From the NCBI GenBank assembly GCA_902551755.1, contig CACDEB010000001.1:405592-469591 (forward strand): a stretch of DNA of 64,000 bases, read 5' to 3'. The notes under the pieces are model-generated. The model was not told where the DNA came from. It saw only the letters and a list, made by a program, of their open reading frames with translations, and did no database searches. This stretch comes from an uncultured Pelagibacteraceae bacterium (GTDB lineage Bacteria; Pseudomonadota; Alphaproteobacteria; Pelagibacterales; Pelagibacteraceae). This document shows positions 10,132-19,092 of the stretch, in pieces. Position 1 is the first letter of the stretch. Every line of letters starts with the position of its first letter. The position numbers and the translations under genes are program-made.

Positions 10132-11498
10132 TGGAATATATAAGTACAAGGGGTGATAATAAGAAATTTTCCTTTAGCGAGGTATTTCTCAAAGGTCTTG
10201 CTGATGACGGAGGCCTTTTTATACCTTTGAATATCAAAAAATTTGATGAGAGCAAAATGAACTCTCTAAAAAAATTAAATTATATAGATCTAGCTACCGA
10301 AATTATCTATTTATACACTGGTGATTTCTTAAGTAAAAAAGAATTAAATGAAATTGTTAAAAAATCTTATTCTAACTTTAGAGAAAAAGATGTTGTCAAA
10401 ATAGTTGATTTAAATCAATTAAAAATCTTGGAATTGTTTCATGGACCCACTTTAGCTTTTAAAGATATTGCGATGCAATTAATTGGAAATATGTATGAGC
10501 ATTTCTTAAAATCAAATAACAAAACAATAAATATAGTTGTCGCAACTTCAGGGGACACCGGTGCAGCAGCTATTGATGCGATTAAAGGAAAATCTAATTT
10601 AAATATATTTGTTTTACATCCAAATAATAGGATTTCCTCTGTTCAAAGAAAAATTATGACTACTGTGGAAGAAAAAAATGTTTTTAATATCGCAATTGAC
10701 GGAAACTTTGATGATTGTCAAAATATTGTAAAACAAATGTTTTCTGATCTTGAGTTTTCAAAATCTATAAATATGTCAGGAGTAAACTCAATAAATTGGG
10801 CGAGAATAATTGCTCAAGCGGTATATTATTTTTATGCATATTTTAAATTAGAAAAAGACAATATCTCTTTTTCAGTTCCAACAGGAAACTTTGGTGATGT
10901 CTTTGCAGGATTTCTCGCAAAAAAAATGGGATTGCCAATTAATAAATTAATTGTTGCAACAAATGAAAATGATATTTTGCATAGAGCCATTACAAAAGGA
11001 AACTATATTTCAAAAGAAGTTAGAGAAACTTTATCACCAAGTATGGATATTCAATTAGCCAGTAACTTTGAGAGATTAATTTATTACGTGAATAATTCTA
11101 ACTGTGAAAAAACGGCAGAAATTATGAAAAAAGTTAAGCAGAATTCTTACAAAATTGAAAAGTCAGATTTAGACATAATTCAAAAAGATTTTTTATCAGA
11201 AAGTTGTAATGAAAAAGAAACTCTAGAGATTATTAAAAAAAATTATGAGGAAAATGATATGGTTTTAGATCCGCATACAGCCATTGGAGTAGGTGCTGCA
11301 CAAAAACTATCTTTGAATGATTGTATAGTTTTATCAACTGCACACCCATGTAAATTTCCAGATGCCACAAATAACGCGATTAATAAACATGAAAAATTAC
11401 CAAAAGAACTTCAGCATGTGCTGGACAAACAGGAAAGTTTTCACTTATTAAAAAAAAATACCGAAGAGGTAAAAAGCTTTATTAAAAGCAAAATTTAA
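10131..11498 (+). CDS. thrC: Threonine synthase
   Basis: A PLP enzyme that converts O-phosphohomoserine to threonine. It is 455 aa, the long form. The N-terminus MEYISTRG is typical, the PLP lysine lies in FHGPTLAFKDIAMQL, and TSGDTGAAAIDAI binds the cofactor phosphate. It is joined to the oxidase operon through the surf1 stop (TAATG). Its partner homoserine kinase is about 1 kb away on the other strand. The pairing with cox genes occurs in other alphaproteobacteria and need not be functional. Confidence 0.95.
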   Translation: MEYISTRGDNKKFSFSEVFLKGLADDGGLFIPLNIKKFDESKMNSLKKLNYIDLATEIIYLYTGDFLSKKELNEIVKKSYSNFREKDVVKIVDLNQLKILELFHGPTLAFKDIAMQLIGNMYEHFLKSNNKTINIVVATSGDTGAAAIDAIKGKSNLNIFVLHPNNRISSVQRKIMTTVEEKNVFNIAIDGNFDDCQNIVKQMFSDLEFSKSINMSGVNSINWARIIAQAVYYFYAYFKLEKDNISFSVPTGNFGDVFAGFLAKKMGLPINKLIVATNENDILHRAITKGNYISKEVRETLSPSMDIQLASNFERLIYYVNNSNCEKTAEIMKKVKQNSYKIEKSDLDIIQKDFLSESCNEKETLEIIKKNYEENDMVLDPHTAIGVGAAQKLSLNDCIVLSTAHPCKFPDATNNAINKHEKLPKELQHVLDKQESFHLLKKNTEEVKSFIKSKI

Positions 11499-11515
11499 TG
11501 CTTATTAAGTAATCT

Positions 11516-11542
11516 TTGACTATTGCTAAAAATGTCTATAAT
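11516..11542 (+). promoter_or_regulatory. Putative promoter of the DUF805 gene, probably leaderless
   Basis: TTGACT (11516-11521) and a perfect TATAAT (11537-11542) are 15 bp apart, a slightly short spacing. The -10 box ends eight bases before the ATG at 11551, so the transcript would start at or next to the start codon. It stands out as one of the best consensus promoters in the window. Confidence 0.5.
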
Positions 11543-11550
11543 TATCATTT

Positions 11551-11958
11551 ATGGGTTTTCAAGAAGCATTAAGAACTTGTTTTTCAAAATACGCTAAAGC
11601 AGATGGCAGGGCATCTAGATCTGAATTTTGGTATTTTCATTTAGCAATTTTCCTTTATATGTTTGTTGCTGGGTTTGGACTAGGTATCGTCGGTGCCTCA
11701 GATGCTCAAATGGACTTAGCTATTTTGTTTTTGCTTGTTCCAGTTTTCGCACCATCTGTTTGTGTCACAGCTAGAAGATTACACGATTTAAATTATTCTG
11801 GTTGGATGCAGTTAATTTTCTATCCAGGCTTCCTTGCTGATGAACTTTTAGGAACGGGTTATGTAATTTATTTAGTTACGCTTGCGGTTTGGGCTTTTTG
11901 GTATTCTCAACCAGGTAAAAGAGCAAAAAATAAATATGGAGCTCAACCTAAAAAATAA
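11551..11958 (+). CDS. DUF805 family membrane protein
   Basis: A 135-aa integral membrane protein. The N-terminal CFSKYAKADGRASRSEFWYF and the middle CVTARRLHDLNYSGWMQLIF are the signatures of DUF805, a family of unknown function often seen as YhaH/YhaI-like proteins. Four hydrophobic segments are visible. It has its own promoter-like sequence and is convergent with rnhA, only five bases apart. No function is proposed. Confidence 0.85.
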   Translation: MGFQEALRTCFSKYAKADGRASRSEFWYFHLAIFLYMFVAGFGLGIVGASDAQMDLAILFLLVPVFAPSVCVTARRLHDLNYSGWMQLIFYPGFLADELLGTGYVIYLVTLAVWAFWYSQPGKRAKNKYGAQPKK

Positions 11959-11963
11959 TTAAA

Positions 11964-12386
11964 TTAAACTTTGGCAGCTTCTCTTGCAATAAAATCAACT
12001 TCATTGTTTAACTCGTCATTAGAGTGTGCTTTTACCCAATTCCAACTTATTTCAAATTCATTAGCTAAAATATCCAGCTCTGTCCAAAGATCTTTATTTT
12101 TAACTTCTTGCTTGTTTGCGGTTTTCCATCCATTTTTTTTCCAGTTATAAATCCATTCTGTTATTCCTGATTTAACATATTTAGAGTCTGTAAAAATTTG
12201 AACTTTACTTCCTTTGGGAATTTTTTTTAATGCTTCAATAGGGGCGAGTAACTCCATTTGATTATTTGTAGTATTCTTTTTACTTCCTTTAATCTTAGTT
12301 TTTTGTCCATTGTTTATAATTATTGCTGCCCACCCACCATTGCCAGGATTTTCTAAACAGGATCCATCAGTATAAATTTTAATCAT
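11964..12386 (-). CDS. rnhA: Ribonuclease HI
   Basis: Degrades the RNA strand of RNA-DNA hybrids. From the ATG at 12386 the protein is 140 aa and starts MIKIYTDGSCLENPG, with catalytic Asp7; the other acidic residues are in NNQMELLAPIEAL, IFTDSKYVKSGI and NNEVDFIAREAA. An upstream in-frame ATG at 12401 would add only five residues and lengthen the overlap with thrB, so the shorter start is preferred; it overlaps the thrB end by eight bases. It is last in the crtI-to-rnhA chain. RNase HII is also in this window. Confidence 0.94.
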   Translation of the reverse strand: MIKIYTDGSCLENPGNGGWAAIIINNGQKTKIKGSKKNTTNNQMELLAPIEALKKIPKGSKVQIFTDSKYVKSGITEWIYNWKKNGWKTANKQEVKNKDLWTELDILANEFEISWNWVKAHSNDELNNEVDFIAREAAKV

Positions 12387-13350
12387 TAAGGTATTCCTCA
12401 AATTTTTCTATAGAGTCATGAAACCTAAGTTTTTGTATATATTCTGATGGATCCTTTTTTTTTATTAAAATATTTTTAGGAGTATTTACGTAATCATACG
12501 CTCTTGTAGCCAGATATCTTAAGGCAGATCCTTTACAAAGAATTTTCATACTCCTTTTTTCCTCTGGTTCAAGTTTTCTTATACTTTCATAACCCTTGAA
12601 AAGCTTAGAAGCTTTTTTCTTATTAAAATTAAATTTATTTTTTGTTTTATTAAAACAAAGAGAATTTATACAAATAGCAAGTTCATAAGCTTGAAAATCA
12701 TAAGCTGAAAAATAAAAATCAATAAACCCCCCGAATTTTCCCTTGTGAAAAAAAATATTGTCAATGAACAAGTCACCATGAATCACACTACTTGGTATTC
12801 CTTTTGGCCATTTTTTGCTGATATCACGAAAACTTTCCTTCATTTCTTCTTTAAGATTCTTAGGTAACTTCGAATTTCTTAATTTAATTTTATTTATAAG
12901 ACTATTTATTTTGAGGGGTGAAAAGCTATTTTTTCTTTTAAGTTTTATCTTTGTTAATTTTTTATGCATTAAACCAATTTTTTTTCCAATGACTAATAAA
13001 TCTTTTTCCAAAAGCTTTTTTTTATCGTTACCCTCTAAGAAGGAAACTAGACAAGCTTTTTTTCTTTTTAAATTAAATATGTATTTTCCAAATTTATTTT
13101 TGATTGGAGATGGGCATTTAATACCTTTTTTCGAAAGTGCATCCATCAACTTCATAAAGTAAGGCAAATCCTTATTATTAACTCTACTTTCAAAAATCGT
13201 TAAGACGTATTTTTTATTTTTTGTGGCAACAGTATAATTTGTATTCTCTATTCCTTTTTTAATACCCTTAAAGCTTGTGATTTTTTTAAATCCAAAAATA
13301 TTTTGGACATTATAAATGTCAGCTTGATTTAACTTTGTAAATACAGCCAT
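12379..13350 (-). CDS. thrB: Homoserine kinase, aminoglycoside-phosphotransferase-like type
   Basis: Phosphorylates homoserine for threonine synthase. The 323-aa protein is of the APH/choline kinase fold, not the GHMP kinase fold found in enterobacteria: the catalytic loop is SSVIHGDLFIDNIFF and the metal-binding segment is GGFIDFYFSAYDFQAYELA. The N-terminus MAVFTKLNQADI is typical of alphaproteobacterial ThrB. The start overlaps the ispH stop by one base and the end overlaps rnhA by eight. The ispH-thrB-rnhA order is conserved in the class. Confidence 0.92.
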   Translation of the reverse strand: MAVFTKLNQADIYNVQNIFGFKKITSFKGIKKGIENTNYTVATKNKKYVLTIFESRVNNKDLPYFMKLMDALSKKGIKCPSPIKNKFGKYIFNLKRKKACLVSFLEGNDKKKLLEKDLLVIGKKIGLMHKKLTKIKLKRKNSFSPLKINSLINKIKLRNSKLPKNLKEEMKESFRDISKKWPKGIPSSVIHGDLFIDNIFFHKGKFGGFIDFYFSAYDFQAYELAICINSLCFNKTKNKFNFNKKKASKLFKGYESIRKLEPEEKRSMKILCKGSALRYLATRAYDYVNTPKNILIKKKDPSEYIQKLRFHDSIEKFEEYLND

Positions 13351-14294
13351 TAATTGAGTTTTCCTGGAACTTTAAAAGTTACGTTTTCTTTTACTATTTC
13401 GACTTCTTGAATTTCGACATTAAATTTTTCTTTAATTTTTTCTATAAAATTCTGAACTAAAATTTCAGGTGCTGATGCACCTGATGAAATACCTATACTA
13501 TTACACTTAGAAATTTTTTCTAAAGGAACTGAACTTTCAGAATGTATTAACTCTGAGTAATCACATCCTGCTTTATTTGCTACCTCAACAAGCCTTTTTG
13601 AATTAGAAGAATTCCTACTTCCAATCACAAAGAACATATCACACTTTGATGCAATCTGTTTAACGGCTGCTTGTCTATTAGTCGTGGCATAACAGATGTC
13701 TTCTTTATTTGGCTCTTTAATTTGTGGAAATTTTTTTTTTAAAGCATCAATAATATCTTTTGTATCATCAACAGAAAGAGTTGTTTGAGTTACAAAAGCT
13801 AATTTTTTGCTTGATGGAATATTTAGATTTTTAACATCATCAATCGTTTCAACTAATTCTATCGATCCTTCTGGTATTTGACCCATAGTGCCAACTACTT
13901 CAGGATGATTTTTGTGACCAATTAAAAAAATATGGAAACCCGCTTTATTTAAATTTTCAGCTTCTCTATGTACTTTAGAAACCAAAGGACAAGTAGCATC
14001 TACATATTCCATTTTTAAGTCTTGAGCTTCTTTTGGAACTTTTTTTGGCACTCCATGAGCTGAAAAAATTACTGGTCTAGTTTTGTCTTTAATTTCACTT
14101 AGTTCTTCTACAAATATTGCCCCAATTTTTTTTAAATTTTCTACTACATGTTTATTATGCACTATCTCATGTCGTACATAAACTGGCGACCCAAATTTAT
14201 TTATACTTTTTTTAACAATTTCTATTGCTCTATCAACTCCAGCACAAAATCCTCTAGGAGCAGCTAAATATATTTTTAAATCTTTATTTTTCAT
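13350..14294 (-). CDS. ispH: 4-hydroxy-3-methylbut-2-enyl diphosphate reductase IspH
   Basis: The last step of the MEP pathway, giving IPP and DMAPP. The 314-aa protein has the three 4Fe-4S cysteines at 17 (GFCAGVDRAIEIV), 102 (DATCPLVSKVHRE) and 201 (ICYATTNRQAA), histidines in EIVHNKHV and GHKNHPEV, and TQTTLS. It overlaps the end of blh by 11 bases, so it is translated downstream of the retinal genes and supplies the same precursors that carotenoid synthesis consumes. Very firm call. Confidence 0.97.
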   Translation of the reverse strand: MKNKDLKIYLAAPRGFCAGVDRAIEIVKKSINKFGSPVYVRHEIVHNKHVVENLKKIGAIFVEELSEIKDKTRPVIFSAHGVPKKVPKEAQDLKMEYVDATCPLVSKVHREAENLNKAGFHIFLIGHKNHPEVVGTMGQIPEGSIELVETIDDVKNLNIPSSKKLAFVTQTTLSVDDTKDIIDALKKKFPQIKEPNKEDICYATTNRQAAVKQIASKCDMFFVIGSRNSSNSKRLVEVANKAGCDYSELIHSESSVPLEKISKCNSIGISSGASAPEILVQNFIEKIKEKFNVEIQEVEIVKENVTFKVPGKLN

Positions 14295-15198
14295 TTTTTT
14301 CTATAAGGTACTCTAATAATATATGCGGAAAGGTTAAAGACGCCAAACCTATAAATATTACTTTTAAAATTGCGTTATCAAAAGCATAATAATTAGCTAA
14401 AAAATAAAGACTTATTATAAATAGTAATAAAGTCATTAATGTAAGTGGTAATGCTTTTCTTATAAACTTATAAAAACCAACTTTAAAATTATTACTATCA
14501 ATTTCATATATTAGAGAAAGAGAATGTCTTACAGAGTGTAAAAAACAAAAATAAATTGTGAAGGCAATTAATGGAGAAAGAAACACATTAAGCAATATAA
14601 TATTTGTCCAATCTGCAATTAAGAATCCACCATTGTTCGATTGGACTGTTATAATAATGTTTGCGATAAAACTTATAAATATCATTAATATTAAAAATTT
14701 ACTGCTTAAAAAACCTAAGTCTAAGTTTAAGATTTGGAAAATTTCATTGGTTTTTTCATTATGAAATAGAAGGGGTGCAAAAATGATTACACTTCCTTTA
14801 AATAAATATAGAAAATCGTAAACTAAACTTTTTGTGTTTTGCTCTACGCAACTGTCCTCTTTACCAAAATGATATGAAGCAACCATTAAAAAAATTATTA
14901 AAACAATTTCTGGAACTATCATCCAAGTAAAAATTACTATCAACGAGACAGCTATATAAGCTAAGTAAAAGTATGACTTATTTTCCACTTTATAGATTTT
15001 CATTAATTTATAACCTTTTAGGTGATCAAGAGCTCCGTGAGAAACACCTATGATAGATATTAAAAAGAAACAGATGATAGTTTGATATTGAAATTCTATT
15101 TGTTTATTTTCAAAATATTTTGAAATTGAAATTAAAAAAATGATATTGAATAGAAGTAAAAAAAACGAATATTTTTTATTTATTTTATATAAATCCAT
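14284..15198 (-). CDS. blh: Beta-carotene 15,15'-dioxygenase, Brp/Blh family
   Basis: A membrane iron enzyme that cleaves beta-carotene into two retinal molecules, the chromophore of proteorhodopsin. From the ATG at 15198 it is 304 aa and almost wholly hydrophobic. Candidate iron-ligand histidines are in GVSHGALDHLKGY (His54, His59), ASYHFGKED (His110) and FLHSVRHSLSL (His221, His225), a pattern characteristic of Blh. An ORF start at 15228 would extend into crtY; the 15198 ATG overlaps the crtY stop as TAATG and is preferred. No rhodopsin gene is in the window. Confidence 0.9.
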   Translation of the reverse strand: MDLYKINKKYSFFLLLFNIIFLISISKYFENKQIEFQYQTIICFFLISIIGVSHGALDHLKGYKLMKIYKVENKSYFYLAYIAVSLIVIFTWMIVPEIVLIIFLMVASYHFGKEDSCVEQNTKSLVYDFLYLFKGSVIIFAPLLFHNEKTNEIFQILNLDLGFLSSKFLILMIFISFIANIIITVQSNNGGFLIADWTNIILLNVFLSPLIAFTIYFCFLHSVRHSLSLIYEIDSNNFKVGFYKFIRKALPLTLMTLLLFIISLYFLANYYAFDNAILKVIFIGLASLTFPHILLEYLIEKNEK

Positions 15199-16256
15199 TA
15201 ATTGAATAAAGCCTTTATAAAAGGCCACTTTGGCATTTTCGATATTATTGATAAGTCTTGAAAAATATTACTTTTATTTGAGAGAAATTTTATACTTGTT
15301 TCCGAGCTAGAATTAAAGATTTCAAAAAAAATATTTGGCATTCTTTGAGCATTCTTTTTCAATACTTTTAAAAATATTTTATCAAGAATTTCATATTTTT
15401 TTCCGATATTATAAGTTTTTAAACTATCTAAATTTTTAACAATATATTTGCAATGTTCTTGAATATTCAAAAAAGTATATCCAGTACTTAACCTTGTCAT
15501 TTTACCTGCTGTTCCGATATTAATTTTTTTTTCACCGTTTAAATTTGTTGGATAAAATAATGGAATCTGTCCTTTTTCTTTATAAATAATTTTGTAATTT
15601 TTAATCTTAAGAATATTTTCAATATATTCCTTAATCTGAAAATCATAGTCTTTTTCTGAAGGATCTTTCATATTTGATAACCAAGTTGTTTCAATTAAAG
15701 CTTTATTTTTTGAAAACGGAAGAGTGTAAAAAAAATGAACGCTATTTTTTTGGTCACAATCAAAATCCATTAAATTAATTATAGAATCATCAAATATATT
15801 CTTATCCGTTTCAATTTCATAACCTCCAAAATGTTGCCAAAGATCATTTTCATTTGAATTTATTTTAGGAACACTATTAAACACGTACGAATTTTCTGTA
15901 TTCACATCCTCCTTATTTCTGAAGAAATGAATATTTTTATTTGCTTTAAGTCTGTTTAAAGTTTTTTTGTAAAATAGACCACTGTCAACAGATTGATACG
16001 GTAGACTTTCACACTCAACCTGCTTTGATTTATTGGGAATATTAATTGAAAAAGAATCCCAACTTTTAATCACACAATCTTCAAAATTATGTGGAAATGT
16101 TTTCCAAAAAGACCATGTTTTATCTCGTTGGTATTCAGTCCTAGGCTCAATAATAGCTAAGGTTTTATCACTTAACTTGTTATTGATTTCAAGCTCGTAA
16201 GCTAAGGAGAGGCCAGCGCAACCACCACCAATTATTGTATAATCAAATTCTTTCAT
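15198..16256 (-). CDS. crtY: Lycopene beta-cyclase
   Basis: Converts lycopene to beta-carotene. The 352-aa protein starts with a dinucleotide-binding fold, DYTIIGGGCAGLSLAYEL (glycines at residues 10-15), and has RDKTWSFWKT, the CrtY-type signature. Further conserved segments are LPFSKNKALIETTWLS and GTAGKMTRLSTGYTF. The start overlaps the crtB end by 14 bases and the stop overlaps the blh start. A single cyclase without hydroxylase or ketolase genes suggests the pathway ends at beta-carotene and retinal. Confidence 0.92.
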   Translation of the reverse strand: MKEFDYTIIGGGCAGLSLAYELEINNKLSDKTLAIIEPRTEYQRDKTWSFWKTFPHNFEDCVIKSWDSFSINIPNKSKQVECESLPYQSVDSGLFYKKTLNRLKANKNIHFFRNKEDVNTENSYVFNSVPKINSNENDLWQHFGGYEIETDKNIFDDSIINLMDFDCDQKNSVHFFYTLPFSKNKALIETTWLSNMKDPSEKDYDFQIKEYIENILKIKNYKIIYKEKGQIPLFYPTNLNGEKKINIGTAGKMTRLSTGYTFLNIQEHCKYIVKNLDSLKTYNIGKKYEILDKIFLKVLKKNAQRMPNIFFEIFNSSSETSIKFLSNKSNIFQDLSIISKMPKWPFIKALFN

Positions 16257-17091
16257 CTATATTAATTTCTAAACCAATCTCATTATGCTCTTCATTTCTG
16301 TAATAATTATCTGATTGAATAAATAATAATCTAAAAAAATCAAAAATACTTAAAATAGTTTGAACGATTTTGCCAGATTTAGTAACATAAATTTTTCCAG
16401 ATTGATTATATTCCTCAATGTCTCTTTTTTTAATGATTTTATAACCAATCTCTCTATAAACTCTGCGAGCGACTAATATAGCGAAACGGCACCTAATTGG
16501 AATTTCTCTGATTGAATTAAAACAACTATTATAAAACAAATCTGCAGTAGTAATTGTATTTTTTATATTTGAAATATCATGCTTAATATATTCTCTATTT
16601 TTCTCTCTATCTTCTATTACATCTCTAGAGATATTTGTAAGCTGCATCGCTATCCCTAAATCAATTGCAGATTTCAGAGCTGTTTTAGATTTTACTCTAA
16701 GAATTTTCGCCATCATCAAACCTACCGTTCCAGCCACTCTATAAGAATATACTAGCAGCTCTCTTTTAGATTTAAATTCTATTTTTTCTTTTAGATCAGA
16801 CTCAATGCCATCAAAAAGATCGAGAACAATTTTTTCTGATACATCGAAGTTTTTAATAATGCGATGTATCTTTTTGATACTATCGTTTTCGAAGTTGTGG
16901 TTAATAAAGTCATTTTTATAGTTAAGGAATTTCTTCTTTTTAATCTCTAAAGATATTTCTTCATCAGCAATATCGTCTAATATTCTACAAAAATCATACA
17001 GGTCAGATCCATTTTTATAAACATCGTTAGGCAAGAAAAATCCAGCCCAGCTAAAAGACTTTGCATGAATTGATAAAAGATTATTTACCAT
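16243..17091 (-). CDS. crtB: Phytoene synthase
   Basis: Condenses two geranylgeranyl diphosphates to phytoene. The 282-aa trans-isoprenyl synthase has both aspartate motifs, DDIAD at residues 39-43 and DVIED at 157-161, plus YSYRVAGTVGLMMAKI between them. The start shares a base with the crtI stop (TAATG). GGPP synthase (crtE) is not found in this window, so the substrate must come from a gene elsewhere or a broad-specificity prenyl synthase. Confidence 0.93.
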   Translation of the reverse strand: MVNNLLSIHAKSFSWAGFFLPNDVYKNGSDLYDFCRILDDIADEEISLEIKKKKFLNYKNDFINHNFENDSIKKIHRIIKNFDVSEKIVLDLFDGIESDLKEKIEFKSKRELLVYSYRVAGTVGLMMAKILRVKSKTALKSAIDLGIAMQLTNISRDVIEDREKNREYIKHDISNIKNTITTADLFYNSCFNSIREIPIRCRFAILVARRVYREIGYKIIKKRDIEEYNQSGKIYVTKSGKIVQTILSIFDFFRLLFIQSDNYYRNEEHNEIGLEINIDERI

Positions 17092-18548
17092 TAAAGAATT
17101 TTATCTAAAACTTTTGCCGATGATAAAACTCCAGGCACACCAGCACCAGGATGTGTTCCAGCACCAACAAAATATAATCCATCATAAATTTCAGACTTAT
17201 TGTGAAATCTAAAATAAGCAGATTGCGTAAATTTTGGTTGAATTGAAAAGCCTGATCCAAATTTTGTGTTAAGATCTTTTTCAAAGTAGTCGGGCGTTAA
17301 GTAGAAATCCTCTACTATGTTTTCTCTTAAATTTGGAAGCAAATCCTTTTCCATTTTATCAATTACTAAATTTTTAATTTTTTCACCGCTCACCGACCAA
17401 TTTATATTTGATTGATTATTAGGGACTGGGACTAGAACATAAAAACAATCACATCCATCTGGAGCCATTGAATTATCTGTTGCTGTAGGTCGATGCAGAT
17501 AATAGCTAATATCATCGTTAAGTTTCTTTTTATCAAAAATATCATCCAAATGTTCTTTATATTTGTCACCAAACTTAATTGTGTGGTGAGCGACATCCTT
17601 ATAAATTTTTTTAGTTCCAAAGTAATAAACAAATAAACCCATTGAATAATCCATTCTTTTTCTCTTAAAGTTGAAAAAAAAATTCAGGTCTTTTTTATCT
17701 AATAATCTCTCATAGACATCGGGTGGATCAGCATTACAAACCACATTATTTGCAGAAATTTCGTCACCGTTTTCCAATCGAATACCTTTAATTGTTTTTC
17801 CATTTGAAATAATTTTGTTTACCTCAAAGCCTTTTTTTATTTTTATATTTTCCTCATTCATTAATGTTTCAAGACTTTCAATTATATTTCCAGTTCCCCC
17901 CATCGAGTAATGAATTCCCCATTTCTTTTCTAAATATAGAATTAAGCCATAAATCGAAGTTGTTGTGAAAGGATTACCACCCACAAGTAGAGGATGCATG
18001 CTAAGAATTCTTCTTAGTTTTTCGTGTTTAACATATGAGGACACAAGAGAATAAACAGATTTATAACTTTTTAACTTTAATAAAGATGGAATTTGTTTCA
18101 TCATGAAAAAAGGTTTCGTAAAAGGAACATCTGAAAGTTCTAAATACCCCTTTTCAAAAATTTTTTTGGTGAAATTTACTAATTTAATATAACCTTTCAA
18201 ATCATCTGGAGAAATTGCAGATATTTGCTTTTCCATTTCTTCTTCATTTCCTGAGTAATTGAATTTTGTGCCATCTTCAAAAACGAATTGATACCAAATA
18301 TCTAAAGGTTTTATGTTTAAATAGTCTTTTGGATCTTTTCCAAATAGTTCGAACAACTCATATATCAAATAAGGTGCGGTAATTACTGTCGGTCCAGCAT
18401 CAAATGAAAACCCATTCTTTCTAAAAATTCTTGCTCTACCACCTAAATCATTTTGTTTTTCAATTAAGGTCACCTCGTGGCCTTTTGCTCTCAGCCTAAG
18501 GGCTGCAGATATACCACCAAAACCTGAACCTATGACTATGGATTTCAT
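17091..18548 (-). CDS. crtI: Phytoene desaturase
   Basis: A FAD-dependent enzyme that converts phytoene to lycopene in bacteria. The 485-aa protein begins SIVIGSGFGGISAALRLRAK, then GGRARIFRKNGFSFDAGPT, and ends GLYFVGAGTHPGAGVPGVL, all typical of CrtI. It is first in the crtI-crtB-crtY-blh chain and starts 43 bp after atpF on the same strand. No terminator is visible in that gap, so it may be read from the ATP synthase transcript or from a promoter inside atpF. Confidence 0.95.
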   Translation of the reverse strand: MKSIVIGSGFGGISAALRLRAKGHEVTLIEKQNDLGGRARIFRKNGFSFDAGPTVITAPYLIYELFELFGKDPKDYLNIKPLDIWYQFVFEDGTKFNYSGNEEEMEKQISAISPDDLKGYIKLVNFTKKIFEKGYLELSDVPFTKPFFMMKQIPSLLKLKSYKSVYSLVSSYVKHEKLRRILSMHPLLVGGNPFTTTSIYGLILYLEKKWGIHYSMGGTGNIIESLETLMNEENIKIKKGFEVNKIISNGKTIKGIRLENGDEISANNVVCNADPPDVYERLLDKKDLNFFFNFKRKRMDYSMGLFVYYFGTKKIYKDVAHHTIKFGDKYKEHLDDIFDKKKLNDDISYYLHRPTATDNSMAPDGCDCFYVLVPVPNNQSNINWSVSGEKIKNLVIDKMEKDLLPNLRENIVEDFYLTPDYFEKDLNTKFGSGFSIQPKFTQSAYFRFHNKSEIYDGLYFVGAGTHPGAGVPGVLSSAKVLDKIL

Positions 18549-18591
18549 AACAATAATTTATATTTTTTTTCTAAAAATGTAAGAATTTATT

Positions 18592-19092
18592 TTAATTTGA
18601 GCTAGTTTTTTTCAAAGCATCTTTAGCATCTTCTAAATTTTTTTGAAATAAATTGTCGAGCTTCGATTTTTCAATTGAATTTTTAATAAAATTTTCTGAG
18701 GCAGAGAATGCAACATCAACTGAAGTATTTTTAATTTCTCTAACAGCTTCATCCCTCATTTGTTTAATTTTGCTTAAAGATAGTTCTTTTTTAATTTTAG
18801 CCGAGTTCTCAAACTTAAGTTCTAATTCACTCACCATTTTTTCAGAGTCATTTTTTGCTTGATCTATAATTTTTTTGCTTTCCTTCACGGCTGAGCTTAA
18901 TTTTGATTGAGAGTCTTCTAATAATTTTTTTGTTTCTATTCTTAACTTTTCACTTTCATCTAATTCATTTTTTATCTCAGAGATCTTTGTGTCTAAAGCC
19001 TCATTTATTTTTCTTGGGATTTTAAAATAAATTAGAACTCCGAAAAAAATTACAAAAGATACAGCTACCCAAAAAGTTGAATCAAATTCCAT
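18592..19092 (-). CDS. atpF: ATP synthase Fo subunit b
   Basis: One of two peripheral-stalk subunits. The 166-aa protein has an N-terminal membrane helix (about residues 6-25, FWVAVSFVIFFGVLIYFKIP) and then a long, charged alpha-helical stalk. It overlaps the b' gene by 11 bases. A purine-rich AGGAG about seven bases before the ATG provides a clear ribosome-binding site, which many genes here lack. Having b and b' in tandem is typical of alphaproteobacteria and phototrophs. Confidence 0.92.
   Translation of the reverse strand: MEFDSTFWVAVSFVIFFGVLIYFKIPRKINEALDTKISEIKNELDESEKLRIETKKLLEDSQSKLSSAVKESKKIIDQAKNDSEKMVSELELKFENSAKIKKELSLSKIKQMRDEAVREIKNTSVDVAFSASENFIKNSIEKSKLDNLFQKNLEDAKDALKKTSSN

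Noticed and set aside
18549..18591. Terminator between atpF and crtI
   Set aside because: The 43-base gap is A/T-rich with T-runs but no stable inverted repeat.
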